From contig CM068587.1 in assembly GCA_035048485.1 (NCBI GenBank), positions 38,665,501-38,729,500 on the forward strand: a stretch of DNA of 64,000 nucleotides, in the 5' to 3' direction. The position numbers and the translations under genes are program-made. The notes under the pieces were generated by a model. It ran no database searches. It was not told where the DNA came from and worked only from the letters and a program-made list of their open reading frames with translations. This DNA is from Pteria penguin (lineage: Eukaryota > Mollusca > Bivalvia > Pterioida > Pteriidae). Below, one piece after another: positions 43,021 through 55,184 of the stretch (positions within the stretch are counted from its first letter, which is position 1; each line of letters opens with the position of its first letter).

Positions 43021-45297
43021 ATCAGTATTGGGAATCTTACAAGTCCTGGATGTCGGTCAGTAAGTGGCAAGCGTTTGTTTGATAATACGCCAAGAAGACG
43101 TCGAAGTCATGGTAAACGAAAATATAACAGACCTGAGTTCCATAACATCTACTTTGATGGCCTTCTACTATTTATCAATCAAATTTTAGGTCCTCATTAT
43201 ATTCGTGCTAAGCGTTATTCGCTACAATTAAAAATGCTACATGAGTCGTACGCATCCACGCGAAACTTATATTTAACTGAATCTGGCACTCTAAAATATC
43301 GACTCCAGGTAATTGTCTTGAACATCTCATGTAACAGACTATTTCATGCCGTCCATCCAGACAAGCCTGTAGATGGTAATGAGAAGTCCCGATTTCTTCA
43401 ACTATTTTTTTTTTTTGCAAATAAGGGAATTGACGCACTTAATTTAAGTAAACTTTTAAATCACAAGTCTGTCAAAGATAATGCTCCTCCATTCTTAAAA
43501 AATGAGGAAGTCGCCTTGTATTTCCTATAGATGTACACCAACAGTTGCTTCCAAAATCTTTAACTATAAACAAAATTTGAAATGTGTAGATCTGAAAGAC
43601 TTAGACTTTCATAACCCTATAGAGTGTTCATGTTCCTCGTCTAAGTTTTTGGATTTGTGGTTTGGATTTGTCCATCATCTTTATATTTAAACATAATAAA
43701 TGTAGTCATGTTTTGACAGGAGATCTCCATATTGCTTGCAATGAAAAACTTAGAGATTTTTAAGTAAAGGCCCAAAATATAGAGAGCCAAAGTCATTTAC
43801 ATGGCGTCAAAATTTTGATATTATTATGAACCCATGTGAAGGTTATGCCAGACGTTTGGCTAAAAGAAAGAAAGAGTAGAATCAGACACTCTTTCTGAAT
43901 GGCTGAAGTCGATCAGAAGTCTGCTAAAGAAAAGAATTCGAAGACTTTATCTTTTCTTCGAGAACAAAGAGTTCTATATTTCGTGACTACATTGTCGTTA
44001 AAGAACTTTTTTGACTCCGCTAAAATTTCTTTATTGTTCCTGCTGACAAGACAGCTGACAATTACACATTTGTATGTAAGGCATATTATATTAAATGTCT
44101 TATAGAAGAGCTTGATTTTCATTCAACGCCTGGTAAGCCAACTTAAACAGTTACAAATCTGACTCCTTCAGAGGTATTGGATAATCACAAGTCAGTTCTC
44201 ATTTCATTCGGTATTACTACAAATGAATCTGATCTCGAGCTACCATATATTTCTTGGATTCCAAAGATGCATAAAACTCCATAAAAGCATCGATTCAAAG
44301 CTGGATCTTCCAAGTGTTTCACCAGACCTCTTTCCATATTACTCATCAAAATTCTAACAGAAATCAAACATGGTCTTCAGAAATACTGCTCTACTGCTTG
44401 CTCGAGAAACGGAATCAATTAGATATGGATCCTAAATAATTCCAAGGAACTTCTAAAGCACTTAAATATCCTTTTTTCAATAATGTCACTAGCATCAAAT
44501 CTTTTGACTTTTCGACTCTTTATATAACCATTCCTCATAAAAAACTTAAGAATAGAATAACAATTACTCAAAACGCCTTCTTTAAAAAAAAAGGAATTCG
44601 CAGATATAAGTATTTCGTTTTAGGTCACAACGACGCATATTTTGTTAAGGAACAGTCTGATCCCAGCAGCAAGTTCACAGAAAAAGAGATCTTCCAAATG
44701 TTAGAATCCTTTATAAATAATATCTTTGAGATATTTGGTAGGAAAGTGTTCCAACAGATTGTTGGCATTCCGATGGGTACTAATCGCGCGCCTCTCCTGG
44801 CCGACATATTTTTGTACATTTACAGCAGAATTCATAGTCTTTGTTTTCCATAGGCAATAAACAATCAGCATTTAAGTTCAAATTTACATACAGATACATC
44901 GATGACTTTTTGTCGATTAACAACCCTGTATTTAAGGATCACCTCAACATCATATATCCAAAGGAACTCGAGAAAAAAGGTACACTTGAGAGCGCATCTT
45001 CTGTTTCATACCTCGATATACTCCTATCATATAGTGACGATGGTAACGTGACGATTTCAATTTTATTATTACGAACTTCCCTTTTCTGAGTAGCAACATA
45101 CCTTCCCCTTCCACAAACGGTGTCTTCATTTCAGAAATTATATGCTATACCAGGGTATGCTCTAAATACGAAAATTTCGTCCTGAGAGCTAGGCTTCTTG
45201 CCACGAAACTATTCTTCAAAGATATATTGAGGATTGTTTGAAATTGTCACTGAGGATCTAGTGCAATTTCAGATCCCTCTTTCAAGAATGTTAACCG
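43021..45297 (+). pseudogene. Decayed Penelope-type reverse transcriptase
   Basis: Fragments in several frames keep the order of an RT: an N-terminal basic segment (from 43075), a DFSTLYITIPH motif (near 44500), VGIPMGTNRAPLLAD (44760-44805) and the catalytic-type YRYIDDFL (44890-44915), then a thumb region up to about 45090. Multiple frameshifts and stops interrupt it, including a break between the IPMG and YIDD segments near 44850. The DFSTLYT and RYIDD forms are those of Penelope-like RTs; exact family assignment is inference. No GIY-YIG endonuclease was seen. Confidence 0.75.
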
Positions 45298-45720
45298 ATA
45301 TTTTGGGACCTGACCATACAAAGTTACCATCTTAATTTTTTGACTATACTTGATTTGACATAATACTTATATATACAGACATTTATTCACGTCTATTTCC
45401 GACGCCGGAATTTCAATTAAACAACATTTCATGCCTTGAATAGGAAAATTTGACTTCGTGTTCTTGTCTCCTTTATGTGTTCATATATGTATATTTATGT
45501 ATTTACTTCCTCGACTTGAAAAGTTGTCGCAGGACTTTTACGATGGATGTTTTCATGCAACCAGGTGATGCTTACTCCTCCCGGGCACCTGGTCTCACCT
45601 CGATTTTATTAGGGTTCGCATTTGTCAATATGACACTATACACGATATTGTCCTTTTATTCCATGGACTATGAGATATGGTTAACCCTTCGGTACTGCTT
45701 CGTTTTCTTACTATTAAAAC
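45298..45720 (+). repeat. 3' region of the Penelope-type element
   Basis: Follows the RT and recurs without RT at 47866-48292 (plus) and 22301-22690 (minus). Landmarks are TTTTGGGACCTGACCATAC, GACTATACTTGATTTGACAT, a TCCTCCCGGGCACCTGGTC phrase and TTCCATGGACTATGAGA. Confidence 0.75.
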
Positions 45721-46294
45721 GTCATTAATTTGTACAGATATTTTTTTTAGTCAAAAATATTCTCAAAACCGGTAGGAAGTATTTTTGCCTCAAAGATGAT
45801 AATGATAAAACCTATTTAGTTTACATGAACTAGATTCTTTTACATACATAATAACACAAAGGTTAAAAAGGTGTTTAAAATGCATTTTCCAGTTGTTGTT
45901 TTTTTTTTCATTTCTCTCTATTGTTTGTGTTTTATTTTTGAGGGTTTTTATATATATTTATTTATTCCCCTTGTATATGCCTGTCAGAAACGGGACATAT
46001 AATGATATGAAAATGTCTGTCTGTCCGTTTGTTTGTCCGTCCGATAATTCTAGTAAATGTCAGTGGATTTTTCATGAAACCTATATAGAATGCTTAAATA
46101 ACATAAAGGAAGAGCCCTTTCGATTTTTTTTAAATACGTGTTGTCGGTACGGAGTTATGGGATTTTTTCATGGCTAGAATAATTGCAGTTTCTATAGAAC
46201 ACAATAACTTTAGTAATCGTGAATGAATTTTCATAAAACTTATACAAAATGCTAAAATAAAATAGAAGAAAACCCCTTTTGATTCTGAAACTAT

Positions 46295-46740
46295 ATGCCT
46301 TGTCTTCTTCTTCACGAAGGACATGCACACAAACATGATAATAGTATAATATACACGGAAAATGACATTACAAAATATTCGATTGTGCTGCGATTACGAA
46401 ACTGACTGAAGACGGTCAGTTGAGATAACAATCGTCATTCAATTGGTGTGGTTAACCGATTTACAGGCGCCCACCTTCCCATCGCAAAAGCAGCACAATC
46501 AAAGGAGACACATTTAAAAATGTATAAATTATTCTCCATGTAGAGAACAAGGATCAACAGGTTTCTCGTGAAGAGAGGTCATAAAAATTTTATTACACAC
46601 GAAACGTTTATAGAATAATATGTTGCTATCAAAAATATGTAAGGCAACATCATCATAAGTAAACCGTGCTCTGTCCGTTTGTAAGCGATCTTAGATCCTT
46701 GATCAAAGGAGTCCCGACTAACAGTCAGAGGGGATGTATG
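46295..46740 (-). repeat. Dispersed retroelement-tail repeat
   Basis: Minus-oriented, nearly full-length copy of the 16365-16800 repeat: GGACATGCACACAAACATGA, CGATTGTGCTGCGATTACG, GAAGACGGTCAGTTGA, GGTGTGGTTAACCGATTTAC, CCGTGCTCTGTCCG, GAGTCCCGACTAACAGTCAG. Confidence 0.75.
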
Positions 46741-47040
46741 AACTTAAATATATTTTACAGGATTTTGTTTCTTCTGAACTCTTACATTTTTGACATAATT
46801 AAAAGAAATAGAAAGTTCTTCTCTTTACCATTAAGTTCTTACTGCCTTCATGGATTTCCATAATATTTCATAGGGTTGTTGCCCAGGGCCAAAGCATGTG
46901 TCATCTTAAGGTCCTGAATGATAAACAAAGGGGGGAATGTTTGCATACTTTCAAATTTTATCGACGGGCATATTATACCACGCTAGGCGTTGCCTTTGTT
47001 GTTCCTATGTATGTTTTTTTTTTCTTTTCGTTTTCTATTG

Positions 47041-47055
47041 GGGGGGGGGGGGGGT
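47041..47055. repeat. Poly-G run
   Basis: Homopolymer G. Confidence 0.85.
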
Positions 47056-47335
47056 TACTCGGTAAACTTTTCATGGACTTATCAACTCATCAAAATGAAA
47101 GCTAGCTTTGAAATTCATTATGACATGTCAATATTTGTCACAAATTACATTAATAGTTTTAAGGTATAAAAATAGACTGTTTAACTTTGCACAGACAAGA
47201 GTTTGCATTGTGTATATTGTAGCAATATAATCCGTTGTATTGATTTATGCCCTTAACAAACAACAGTCGAAGTGAGGTTATATGAGTATATACTACCAGG
47301 ATAATTCACACTTATTTTTATCCTGCTAGTCGATT

Positions 47336-47625
47336 TCAGAGTTCTTATATACTTTAAATTTTCAGTCATCAAATTAAGTAAATCACTCTAAAACTAAGGA
47401 GTATCTCCCTCATGCATAGCTCTGTCCTTAAATAGATTCTTTGGTTCACTTTTCCGTCATTTTGGCTTCAACACTGCTCTTCATATTTTTATATATTTTG
47501 AGAATTCCAATCATTCGGTCATGAGCATCACTGAAGAGACATAACTTGTCGAAATGCGCATATGGTGTACAAAATTATAAGGTATATATGTTCTATATTT
47601 ATTGTATTAGTATAGGAGTAATAAC
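47336..47625 (+). repeat. Hammerhead-bearing repeat (retrozyme-like), plus copy
   Basis: Matches the minus-strand unit at 51335-51600: TTTTCAGTCATCAAATTAAG, AAACTAAGGAGTATCTCCCT, TAGATTCTTTGGTTCA, TTCCAATCATTCGG, then the hammerhead and an AAGGTATATATG tail. The 5' half of the unit is missing. Confidence 0.8.
47524..47570 (+). ncRNA. Type I hammerhead ribozyme motif with intact core
   Basis: Stem I pairs GCATCA (47525-47530) with TGGTGT (47563-47568), six pairs, two of them G-U. The core box CTGAAGA (47531-47537) fits CUGANGA. Stem II is GACA/TGTC (47538-47541 / 47547-47550) with a TAACT loop. GAAA (47551-47554) follows. Stem III is the palindrome ATGCGCAT (47554-47561), then H17 = A at 47562, the predicted cleavage position. 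The self-complementary stem III with no loop suggests cleavage as a dimer, as described for hammerheads of Penelope-like elements and retrozymes. A at H17 is allowed but usually slower than C. Activity is inferred. Confidence 0.75.
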
Positions 47626-47865
47626 AACCTAGTTCGTACTCATATCTTGATCATAAAACTACAAACAAATAGGTATTTTACAATGATTTCCCAAATTTAT
47701 GTTTCGAAACCCTCATTAAAACTTCATTACTATTTTACAGTCTTTTTATTCTGTTCTGTATATAAGTCGGTCACCTGATCTTCACTATGATTTTCAGGAT
47801 TCCACGAAAGTTCACCACGGTCAATAGTTTTGAGTGCCACATTGACACTGTTCACTCTTGAATTG

Positions 47866-48292
47866 ATCTTTTGGGACCTGACCATACCAAATAACCATCT
47901 TAACTTTTTGACTATACTTGATTTGACATAATACGTGTATACATGTATATACAGATATTTGTTCACCTGCGTTTCCGACACCGGAACTTCAGGCGGGCAG
48001 CATTTCTTGCCTTGAATGTAAAATTTGAATTTGTGGTACTGTCTCCTTCGTATGGTCATGAGTGTATATTTATGTATTTACCTTCTCGATTTGAAAGGTT
48101 GTTGCAGGACTTTTGCGACGGGTGTTGTATGCAACCAGGGGACGCTTACCGGTACTCCTCCCGGGCACCTGGTCTCACCTCGATTTTATTGGGGTTCGCA
48201 ATTGTCTGAATATGACACTAAACACGATATTGTCCCCTTTATTCCATGGACTATGAGACATGGTTTACCCTTCGGTACTTCTTCGTTGTTTA
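47866..48292 (+). repeat. Penelope-tail repeat, second copy
   Basis: Colinear with 45298-45720 throughout, without RT upstream. Confidence 0.8.
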
Positions 48293-50904
48293 CTAAAACA
48301 GATTTTTGAATGTGATTAAATATAAAGATTGAAAGTCAATAGCTTCATAAGAAAGAGCAAATAAATTATGCTAGAAACAATGATATATTCGAAATGAAAT
48401 TGATCGATTTGTTTTATGCCATCATTAATTTACAATTTATTTATTCTTACACTTTATTACACAGAGAAGATATGTACATAGCATATACAATAGAACATAT
48501 ATATTACACATACACAAGAGCGTACAACATGTATTTTAACCTGGAGGGAAAACTCTCTTATTAATTAGTTTTATAAATCTACAAAGATTATTAATAATAG
48601 AGACTTGTTCACATGAAAATAAGTTATAAAATTTAAAGGTATTTGGGCGTGATATATATTTTGATGGTATATACAATTTTCGACTATCATATAAATGCTG
48701 AGCATATCATAATATAATGGCATTCATCACCGATTTCATTCCCACATAAATGACATATTCTTTGGTTGCTATGGATATTAGCCCATCTGCCGGTTTCGAT
48801 TGGTAGTTTGTGATTTATTGTTCTAAATCTGGCCAATGTAATGATATAATCCCGCAATATATTAGCTTCTAAATATTTTCTAAACGAAAAATTATAATTT
48901 GTAAATAAATTATAAATATACCTTTATTAAATTCGTTACAATCAGAAACCCATTTTTGTTGAAATTGATCATGTAAGATTTGTTTTACATTTGCTATCAA
49001 CAATTTTTCATTTTCTGCATTTTGTGATAACCAGATATAATTCAAACCACACGTTATTAAGATATTGTGTATACAGTGTATCCATTTAACCTGCACACCA
49101 GCTTGATTACTCGTATCTCATGTATATAAAAGTTTGTATAGGATATAAGATAATTTAGTGTCTTTACCATTCAATAATTTAATCCAAAATTTAATCATTC
49201 TCATTTTCACATATATACTCAAAAGATATCTGGCTAGTTCACCATAGATCATAAAATTTGGAGTAGACATTTTTAGATTAAGAACAAGTTTACACAAATT
49301 ATGATGAAGTTTTTCTAAGATATCTAAATTTTTAAATCCCCATAACTCACAACCATAAAGAAGTATAGGAATAACCATTTTGTCAAACACATCAAACTGA
49401 CAATCTAGAGATAAGTTTAATTCTCTGGATTTTTTTTTTAATTTCATACATAATTCTAGTTGCTCTTTGTACAACGTACTTTCTTTATATTACTTAAAAA
49501 ACCAGTTCTCGAAAATAATATACCAATATATTTAAATTCTTTCACAATTTGAATTTCATTATTATTATATAAAAAGACAACTTTGAAGGTTGTCTCCCTT
49601 TACCAAAGATGATTATCTTAGTTTCATCAACATTCACATGTAATTTCCACTCATCACAATATCTTTCAAAACAATTCAATTGATGTTGCAGATCATCCTT
49701 ATTTTCGGAAATAAGAACAGTATCATCAAGCGTGCAACATTACCATAATTTTAAAATATATATTAAGTTCATTTTCAATTTCTTCCGACAACGTATTTAA
49801 ACCAATATTATTTTCCCGCGTAAAAAAATCTTCTAAATCAATCAAATAAATTGAAAATAACATTGGTGATAAACTCTCACCATGTCTTACTCTATTTTGG
49901 CAAGGAAAGTATTCAGAGAGTTTATTATTGTATCATATTCTAGATTTACAACCATTATACATTTTCATAATAACATTCAAACATTTTCCAGATATATGGT
50001 TATTCAACAATTTTCTCCATAATCCTATTCTCCATACTTTATCAAATGCAGCTTTAAAATCAATAAAAGCACAATACAACTTCTTTTTATTTACAAATGA
50101 CAATTCATTCAAAGAATATAGTACGAACATGTTGTCTATGGTTGAGTATTTGGCCCGGAAGCCACTCTGGTTTTCTTTGATAAGATTAATGCTTTCAGTA
50201 TATTGCGTCAATCTATTACACAAGACAGAAGTAAAAACTTTACGAAGACAACATAACAAAATTATGGGACGGTAGTTTTGTGGGTCCGCTTGACTGCCTT
50301 TATTCTTATAAACTGGTTTTATATGTCCAATCCACTATGTTTCTGGAACAATACCTGTATCGAAAACTAAATTAAACTTTTTTTCATATAGCGTTAATAG
50401 AAGACTTCAAATACTCCTTGATAATAGCATCTGAACTCGTTGATTTGTTGTTTTTAATTGATTTTATAGTATTAATAATTTCTTCTTGAGTGATAGGAGA
50501 ATTTATAAAACAGCTGTCTTCAAACACTTCATCAGTATCTACATCGTCTAGATCATTATATATATAGCTACCATTTTCATTTACATTCTTAAAATAATTA
50601 TAAAGATCTACAATATTTACATTATGATTATTATTACATTTATTGTTTACTATTTTCCAAAATCCTTTAGGGTTCGAACCTTTTAAATTTTTAATTTTGC
50701 GCTGCAGATTAATTCTGAATTGTCCAATTGATTTGTCCATTATATACTTGAAATTCCTTTGAACTTCTTGTTACTCTTGTTTAGAAATTCGTGTCCCATA
50801 TTTCTTATATTTCCGTCTAACTTTTGAATAATGTTTTCTTGCAGCACGACATTCACTGTTAAACCAATCTTTATTTTTACTATATACTGAATTATTGTTG
50901 TTTC

Positions 50905-51075
50905 GTCTGTGTGTAAGGACATTCGCGGCGGGTGTGGCTAGCCAAACAGGGGACGCTCACTCCTCCCGGGCACCTGGTCTCACCTCTGAATTTCAGGGGT
51001 CCGTGATTGTCCACTGTGGTACATTGTCGTTAGTGCCATAGTCATGTGACACCAGTTACTTTCGTATTTTGCTTG
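50905..51075 (+). repeat. Dispersed repeat inserted in the LINE
   Basis: CGGCGGGTGTGGCTAGCC, TCCTCCCGGGCACCTGGTC, ACATTGTCGTTAGTGCC; same family as 10930 and 23048. It interrupts the LINE reading frame. Confidence 0.75.
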
Positions 51076-51334
51076 AATGACTCGGTAAAAATGTACCAAA
51101 TGTACGTTTAGCTGAAGATAACAACAATTCAGCTGAATCATTGAACAATGTATCTATATCTTCCTTCTGAGTTTGAATTTTGTTAATGTTGCGATCATTT
51201 ATCTTGTTTTCAACACATCAAAGGCTTGTGAATATCCGAATACAAAAAAATTAAAATCTAAAACATCAAAATTTGCAACAGGTTTGAAAAAGTCAACATT
51301 ACAAATAAAATAATCAACAACACATGATCATGTA

Positions 51335-51760
51335 GTTATAATAAATATAGATCATATATACCTTTTAATTTTGTGTACCATATGCGCATTTCGACAAGTT
51401 ATGTCTCTTCAGTGATGCTCGTGGCCGAATGATTGGAATTCTCAAAATATATAAATATTTGAAGAGCACTGTTGAAGCAAAAATGACCGAAAAATGAACC
51501 AAAGAATCTATCTAAGGACAGAGTTATACATGAGGGAGATACTCCTTAGTTTTAGAGTGATTTACTTAATTTGATGACTGAAAATTTGAAGTATATATTT
51601 CATGTCAGTACAAAAGCACTGAAAACTAGACTTATGATGCCCTCGGGTACCATCAGTCCACCAGCAGTGACACCGGCCTAGTGGTTATAATAAATTATAT
51701 ATCATATATACCTTTTAATTTTGTGCACCATATGCGCATTTCGACAAACTTGCCATTCTC
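51335..51760 (-). repeat. Retrozyme-like repeat: two hammerhead sites 350 nt apart
   Basis: On minus, site 1 (about 51763-51721) reads CTGAGAATGG, TTTGTCGAAATGCGCATA, TGGTGCAC. A 350-nt unit follows (51730-51381), then site 2 with an intact core, then a repeat of the post-site sequence (ACAAAATTAAAAGG, AAGGTATATATGAT) down to about 51335. Post-site sequences after both sites match, so this is one complete unit plus the start of the next. Confidence 0.75.
51371..51420 (-). ncRNA. Type I hammerhead ribozyme motif with intact core, minus strand
   Basis: CTGAAGA at 51412-51406, stem II GACA/TGTC (51405-51402 / 51396-51393), GAAA at 51392-51389, stem III palindrome ATGCGCAT (51389-51382), H17 = A at 51381. 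Stem I is GCATCA (51418-51413) with TGGTAC (51380-51375): four pairs, one C-A mismatch, one pair. The core is identical to the plus copy at 47.5 kb. Confidence 0.72.
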
Positions 51761-52057
51761 AGCGCCATTATTACTCTTCCATTCATATTATATAAACTAT
51801 ATATTTGTTTTACAAAAATTCAGCAGGTGATTTCCTAAATTGTTATTGATTTTATCATTACTAATTCTGTAAATATTAATATTGTATAATTCTAATGGGT
51901 ATACATCCGTTAACTGATCACAGTCAGCATCTTATTTTAATTCAAATTCGGATAATTCAATTTCATCGCCCGTCAAACATACATAATCACATGTATTTAT
52001 AAGATTTCAATATTTAAGTTCAAGTTCAATGAAAGCATCTGGCGAAGTATACGGAGA

Positions 52058-52060
<3 letters not shown>

Positions 52061-52152
<92 letters not shown>

Positions 52153-52164
52153 ATATATATATAA
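52061..52164. repeat. (TA)n microsatellite
   Basis: About 100 bp of TA with one TTT interruption, inside the LINE endonuclease region. Confidence 0.97.
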
Positions 52165-52850
52165 TCTACTATATAAACTACTCCAAACAACACATCGCCA
52201 TCACAATTCAACAATTCACCCTTCACCTTCAACCACTGTACATATTTACACTCAGTTTCAATAGGTGTTGTTTATTCTGTTAACGTTTCCCTGAATGCAA
52301 CCATAATACCACCTGATCGGATTCGAGCACCAGTTTTTTTTTTTTCTATTTTAGCAACCACTATATAATCTTTAATCTCTAATGAGTCAAGGTCATCTGT
52401 TTTTGTTTCAGTGAAAAAAAGTAAATCCTGCTTGTTTAACAGCTCGTTAAATTCACGAAAATTTAGGCGTCTATTGATACCACATACATTAATTGATAAA
52501 ATTTTGATGTCATCAACATTATTCGAATTTTCAAAACCTGAATTTGTTTCAAAGTTAGTCATAAGAGAGTCAGAGTTAGATTTAGAAAGGTCACTAACGC
52601 AGTCACTCACACATTCGGAACACCCTTCATGATCTTCCTATCTTCTGTATCCTGACCTTCCACTGTACCTCCTCGACCTCTACCCCTGTTTCTCGGAGTG
52701 AACTCTGGAGCCGCGACTGAAAGTCTACTGGAACTAGCACGTTGCTCCGGAAGTGACGCCAACACAACGACAACTGTGTCATTCTCATCCTCATCACTGG
52801 GATCCAAATGAAATAATTGCCCGTCGATATACAATCTATCATAAACAAGC

Positions 52851-53465
52851 TGTGTCCGCTTCTGTTGTCGTTTCGCCGATTTGAACTATAGATATATTTT
52901 TTTTTCTCTTTTTTTTTTCTTTTCGTTTATTTCGCGTGGAAACTGCTCGTTTACCCCACATTTTTTGTTTTCTTCCCCCTTCAAACATGGGGAGGGGACC
53001 TTTGTAATACTTAATACTGCATTTTCTTTCTTTTTCGTTATTTTTTTTAATTTGCTAATTATTTCTAATGATTAGTCTTTCATTTATCATTTTTAACTTT
53101 TCAACTATATCACTTGACACATGTTTCTCATTGCCGTGGGAATGAACGTAAAAAGGAAATCAGGGAATTCTGATCTGAGTTTGAAATAGCCATTGTTTTG
53201 CCCTTTTATTATCGATCATCGCTTATAAAATGACTTTCTGAATGTGTATAAAATTTCAAACAAGAGTTGAAAATTATGCTTCATAATAACTGAAAGGATC
53301 TTTGTGTTTTGTAGGTTAAATGAGCAATTTGTTTTATTGGTCATAGAACTGATATTACCCTATTTATCTGATGACTTTTAACATGCAATTCTTGAATGAT
53401 ACAAATATTTTATACAAGTGCTGATCCAGAGGAATGGGGCCCAAAGCCTGGATTCACTTTGATGG
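52851..53465. other. No gene seen
   Basis: T-rich tracts at 52889-52925 and 53038-53050; no recognised coding sequence. Confidence 0.4.
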
Positions 53466-53469
53466 GCAC

Positions 53470-53755
53470 CAACTGAGCTCCCCTTATAGAAGACTTATTT
53501 TTATACTGTTATGAGAGAGACTTTATGCATTCTATTCAAACCTCTAAACGTTTCTACCTTATTAATAGGTTCAATGACACCTCTAGATATCTCGATGATA
53601 TTTTAGTTATCGATAACCCTGAGTTTGAAAACTATATTACTGACATTTATCCACCTGAACTTCAATTAAACAAAGCCAATACTTTCGATCAGGAAACACC
53701 TTTCTTGGACGTACATATTAAAATTATTAACAACAATACTTCACCAACTGAGTGA
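53470..53755 (+). pseudogene. Penelope-type RT fragment, second lineage
   Basis: A single open frame from about 53473 reads PLIEDLFLYCYERDF, then SRYLDDILVIDNPEF, YPPELQLNKAN and TPFLDVHIKI. This is the catalytic YxDD to thumb region of an RT related to, but clearly different from, the one at 43-45 kb. It is truncated at both ends. Confidence 0.78.
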
Positions 53756-53759
53756 TGTT

Positions 53760-53915
53760 TGTTACTTTAACTGACCGTCCTAAGTCGGTGTCGTAACCGC
53801 AGCACATCAAATATTTTTGTAACGTCGTTTTCCGTGTATATTTTACTATTATCATCTTTATGTGCATGTCCTTGGTGGTTTTTGTCATACAACTTTGTCA
53901 GATATGTCTTCAGTT
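53760..53915 (+). repeat. Dispersed retroelement-tail repeat right after the RT fragment
   Basis: AACTGACCGTCCTAAGTCGG, GTAACCGCAGCACATCAAA, TTTTTGTCATACAAC and CAGATATGTCTTC follow the RT stop within 20 bp. This juxtaposition links the whole GACCGTCC repeat family to this RT lineage. Confidence 0.7.
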
Positions 53916-54399
53916 TTCACTTTTATATTCAGCAAAGATTATTTTTCTTTTTGCTTTTAAAAAAAGATTATGATTTCATATCAAAAGACAAGGCTGTACT
54001 CCATCTCGCCAAATTTGCGATGGAGCTTCTCTCGACAAAACTTTGGACTCATGCAGGTTTATTTTAAGTACTGTTTATTCGCGACCATGATATTTTTGTC
54101 AAATTTCCGGGGTTTGACACAAAGCAAAACGAAGATCATCCCTATCCTGAATTTGACTTACTGTAAACGTGATTTTTATTGGGGGAAAAGTTTGCGAAAA
54201 TACAAGTCCGACATTTCGCGTGGGAATAATTTTTGCAATGTCTGAGTCTCAATTTTTCTTTCCTTCTCAAAATGCAGGGCATTTCCGACTATTAGAACAT
54301 ATAAAATCTTAATAAGAATTTTTTTGCTGTTTTGTATATCGTTGTTAAATATACAATCGTTCACAATTTTAAAAAGAAGAATTAACAAACTTATCCCTA

Positions 54400-54500
54400 A
54401 ACTGGAAGAGAAGGCAGAAGAAACCTGACCAAATTAGAAACCTGACCAAATTGTATGACAGAAATCACCATGGATATAAACATAAAACAGATTGGAGTCC
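54400..54500 (-). repeat. Fragment of the same dispersed repeat
   Basis: AGAGAAGGCAGAAGAAACCTGACC with an internal direct repeat, then GACAGAAATCACCATGGA, as at 24955-25015. Confidence 0.6.
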
Positions 54501-55184
54501 GAGGAGATCACAGTGAGTTTTATTTCACGGGGTATGTGTGAGTGTGTGTGTATGGATGGGGGAGGTTATCTACACAATAATTGTGTAATAGCTAAAAACG
54601 TGAAAATAAAAATCTTATGCGAAACTCTCCACGTTTACATTATCACATATCACCTGTATACGGCTTCTCTCAAAAATTACTATCTCATAAATATATATCG
54701 AAAATTATTTCATCGCTCAAATAAAGACATGCAAAATTTAAGTGATTTACTTTACATGTATTTAGTATTTAACATAAGTAGTCTAATATCAATGGGATAG
54801 ATATTCAGCACAATATGAAGAAAACACTTTCCGTCGATGATTGCATTGATGCTCGCATTTAAAACCATTTATTAGTTTGTACATTAATGTGTTTCGGCAT
54901 ATTTTCATACCGAGAGATCGTTCCTTTGTTTGTTATGAGACTTGTTACAAAGACGAGGGAAAGAGAATCACAGCATAGACTTGTATAGGACAAGTGACTA
55001 CTCCCCTTCTCTGGGGTTTGATTCAATGTCAAGGACGAGAACTAGGATCGGTCATGCACTACTAGAATACGTATCCGACACACTGAGTTTATAGTTATTT
55101 ATTTTTGCGATAAATAATTTCAGAAGAGTAGTAATGAATTTTTACGTCAAGACATCGAACGTATAACCAATCTTACGAAGACCA
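54501..55184. other. No gene seen
   Basis: AT-rich, no recognised repeat or exon. Confidence 0.4.

Larger units (their letters stand above)
48430..52850 (-). pseudogene. Decayed non-LTR retrotransposon (LINE), minus strand
   Basis: Read on minus: a Gly/Arg-rich leader (52848-52607), an endonuclease N-terminus with ILSINVCGINRR and LLFFTETKTDD (52610-52272), then after nested insertions a linker with WFNSECRAARKHYSKVRRKY (about 50870-50810), FWKIVNN (about 50660), the RT block with FIDFKAAFDKVWR (about 50075-50035), SGFRAKYST, and a C-terminal segment ILLYGCELWG (49474-49118). The YADD site is changed to an LHA..DD form with a frameshift at about 49728, so the RT is dead. Interruptions are a dispersed repeat at 50905-51075, the hammerhead repeat at 51335-51760 and a TA tract at 52061. 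The clade (CR1/Jockey-like) is a guess from motif style. Confidence 0.8.
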
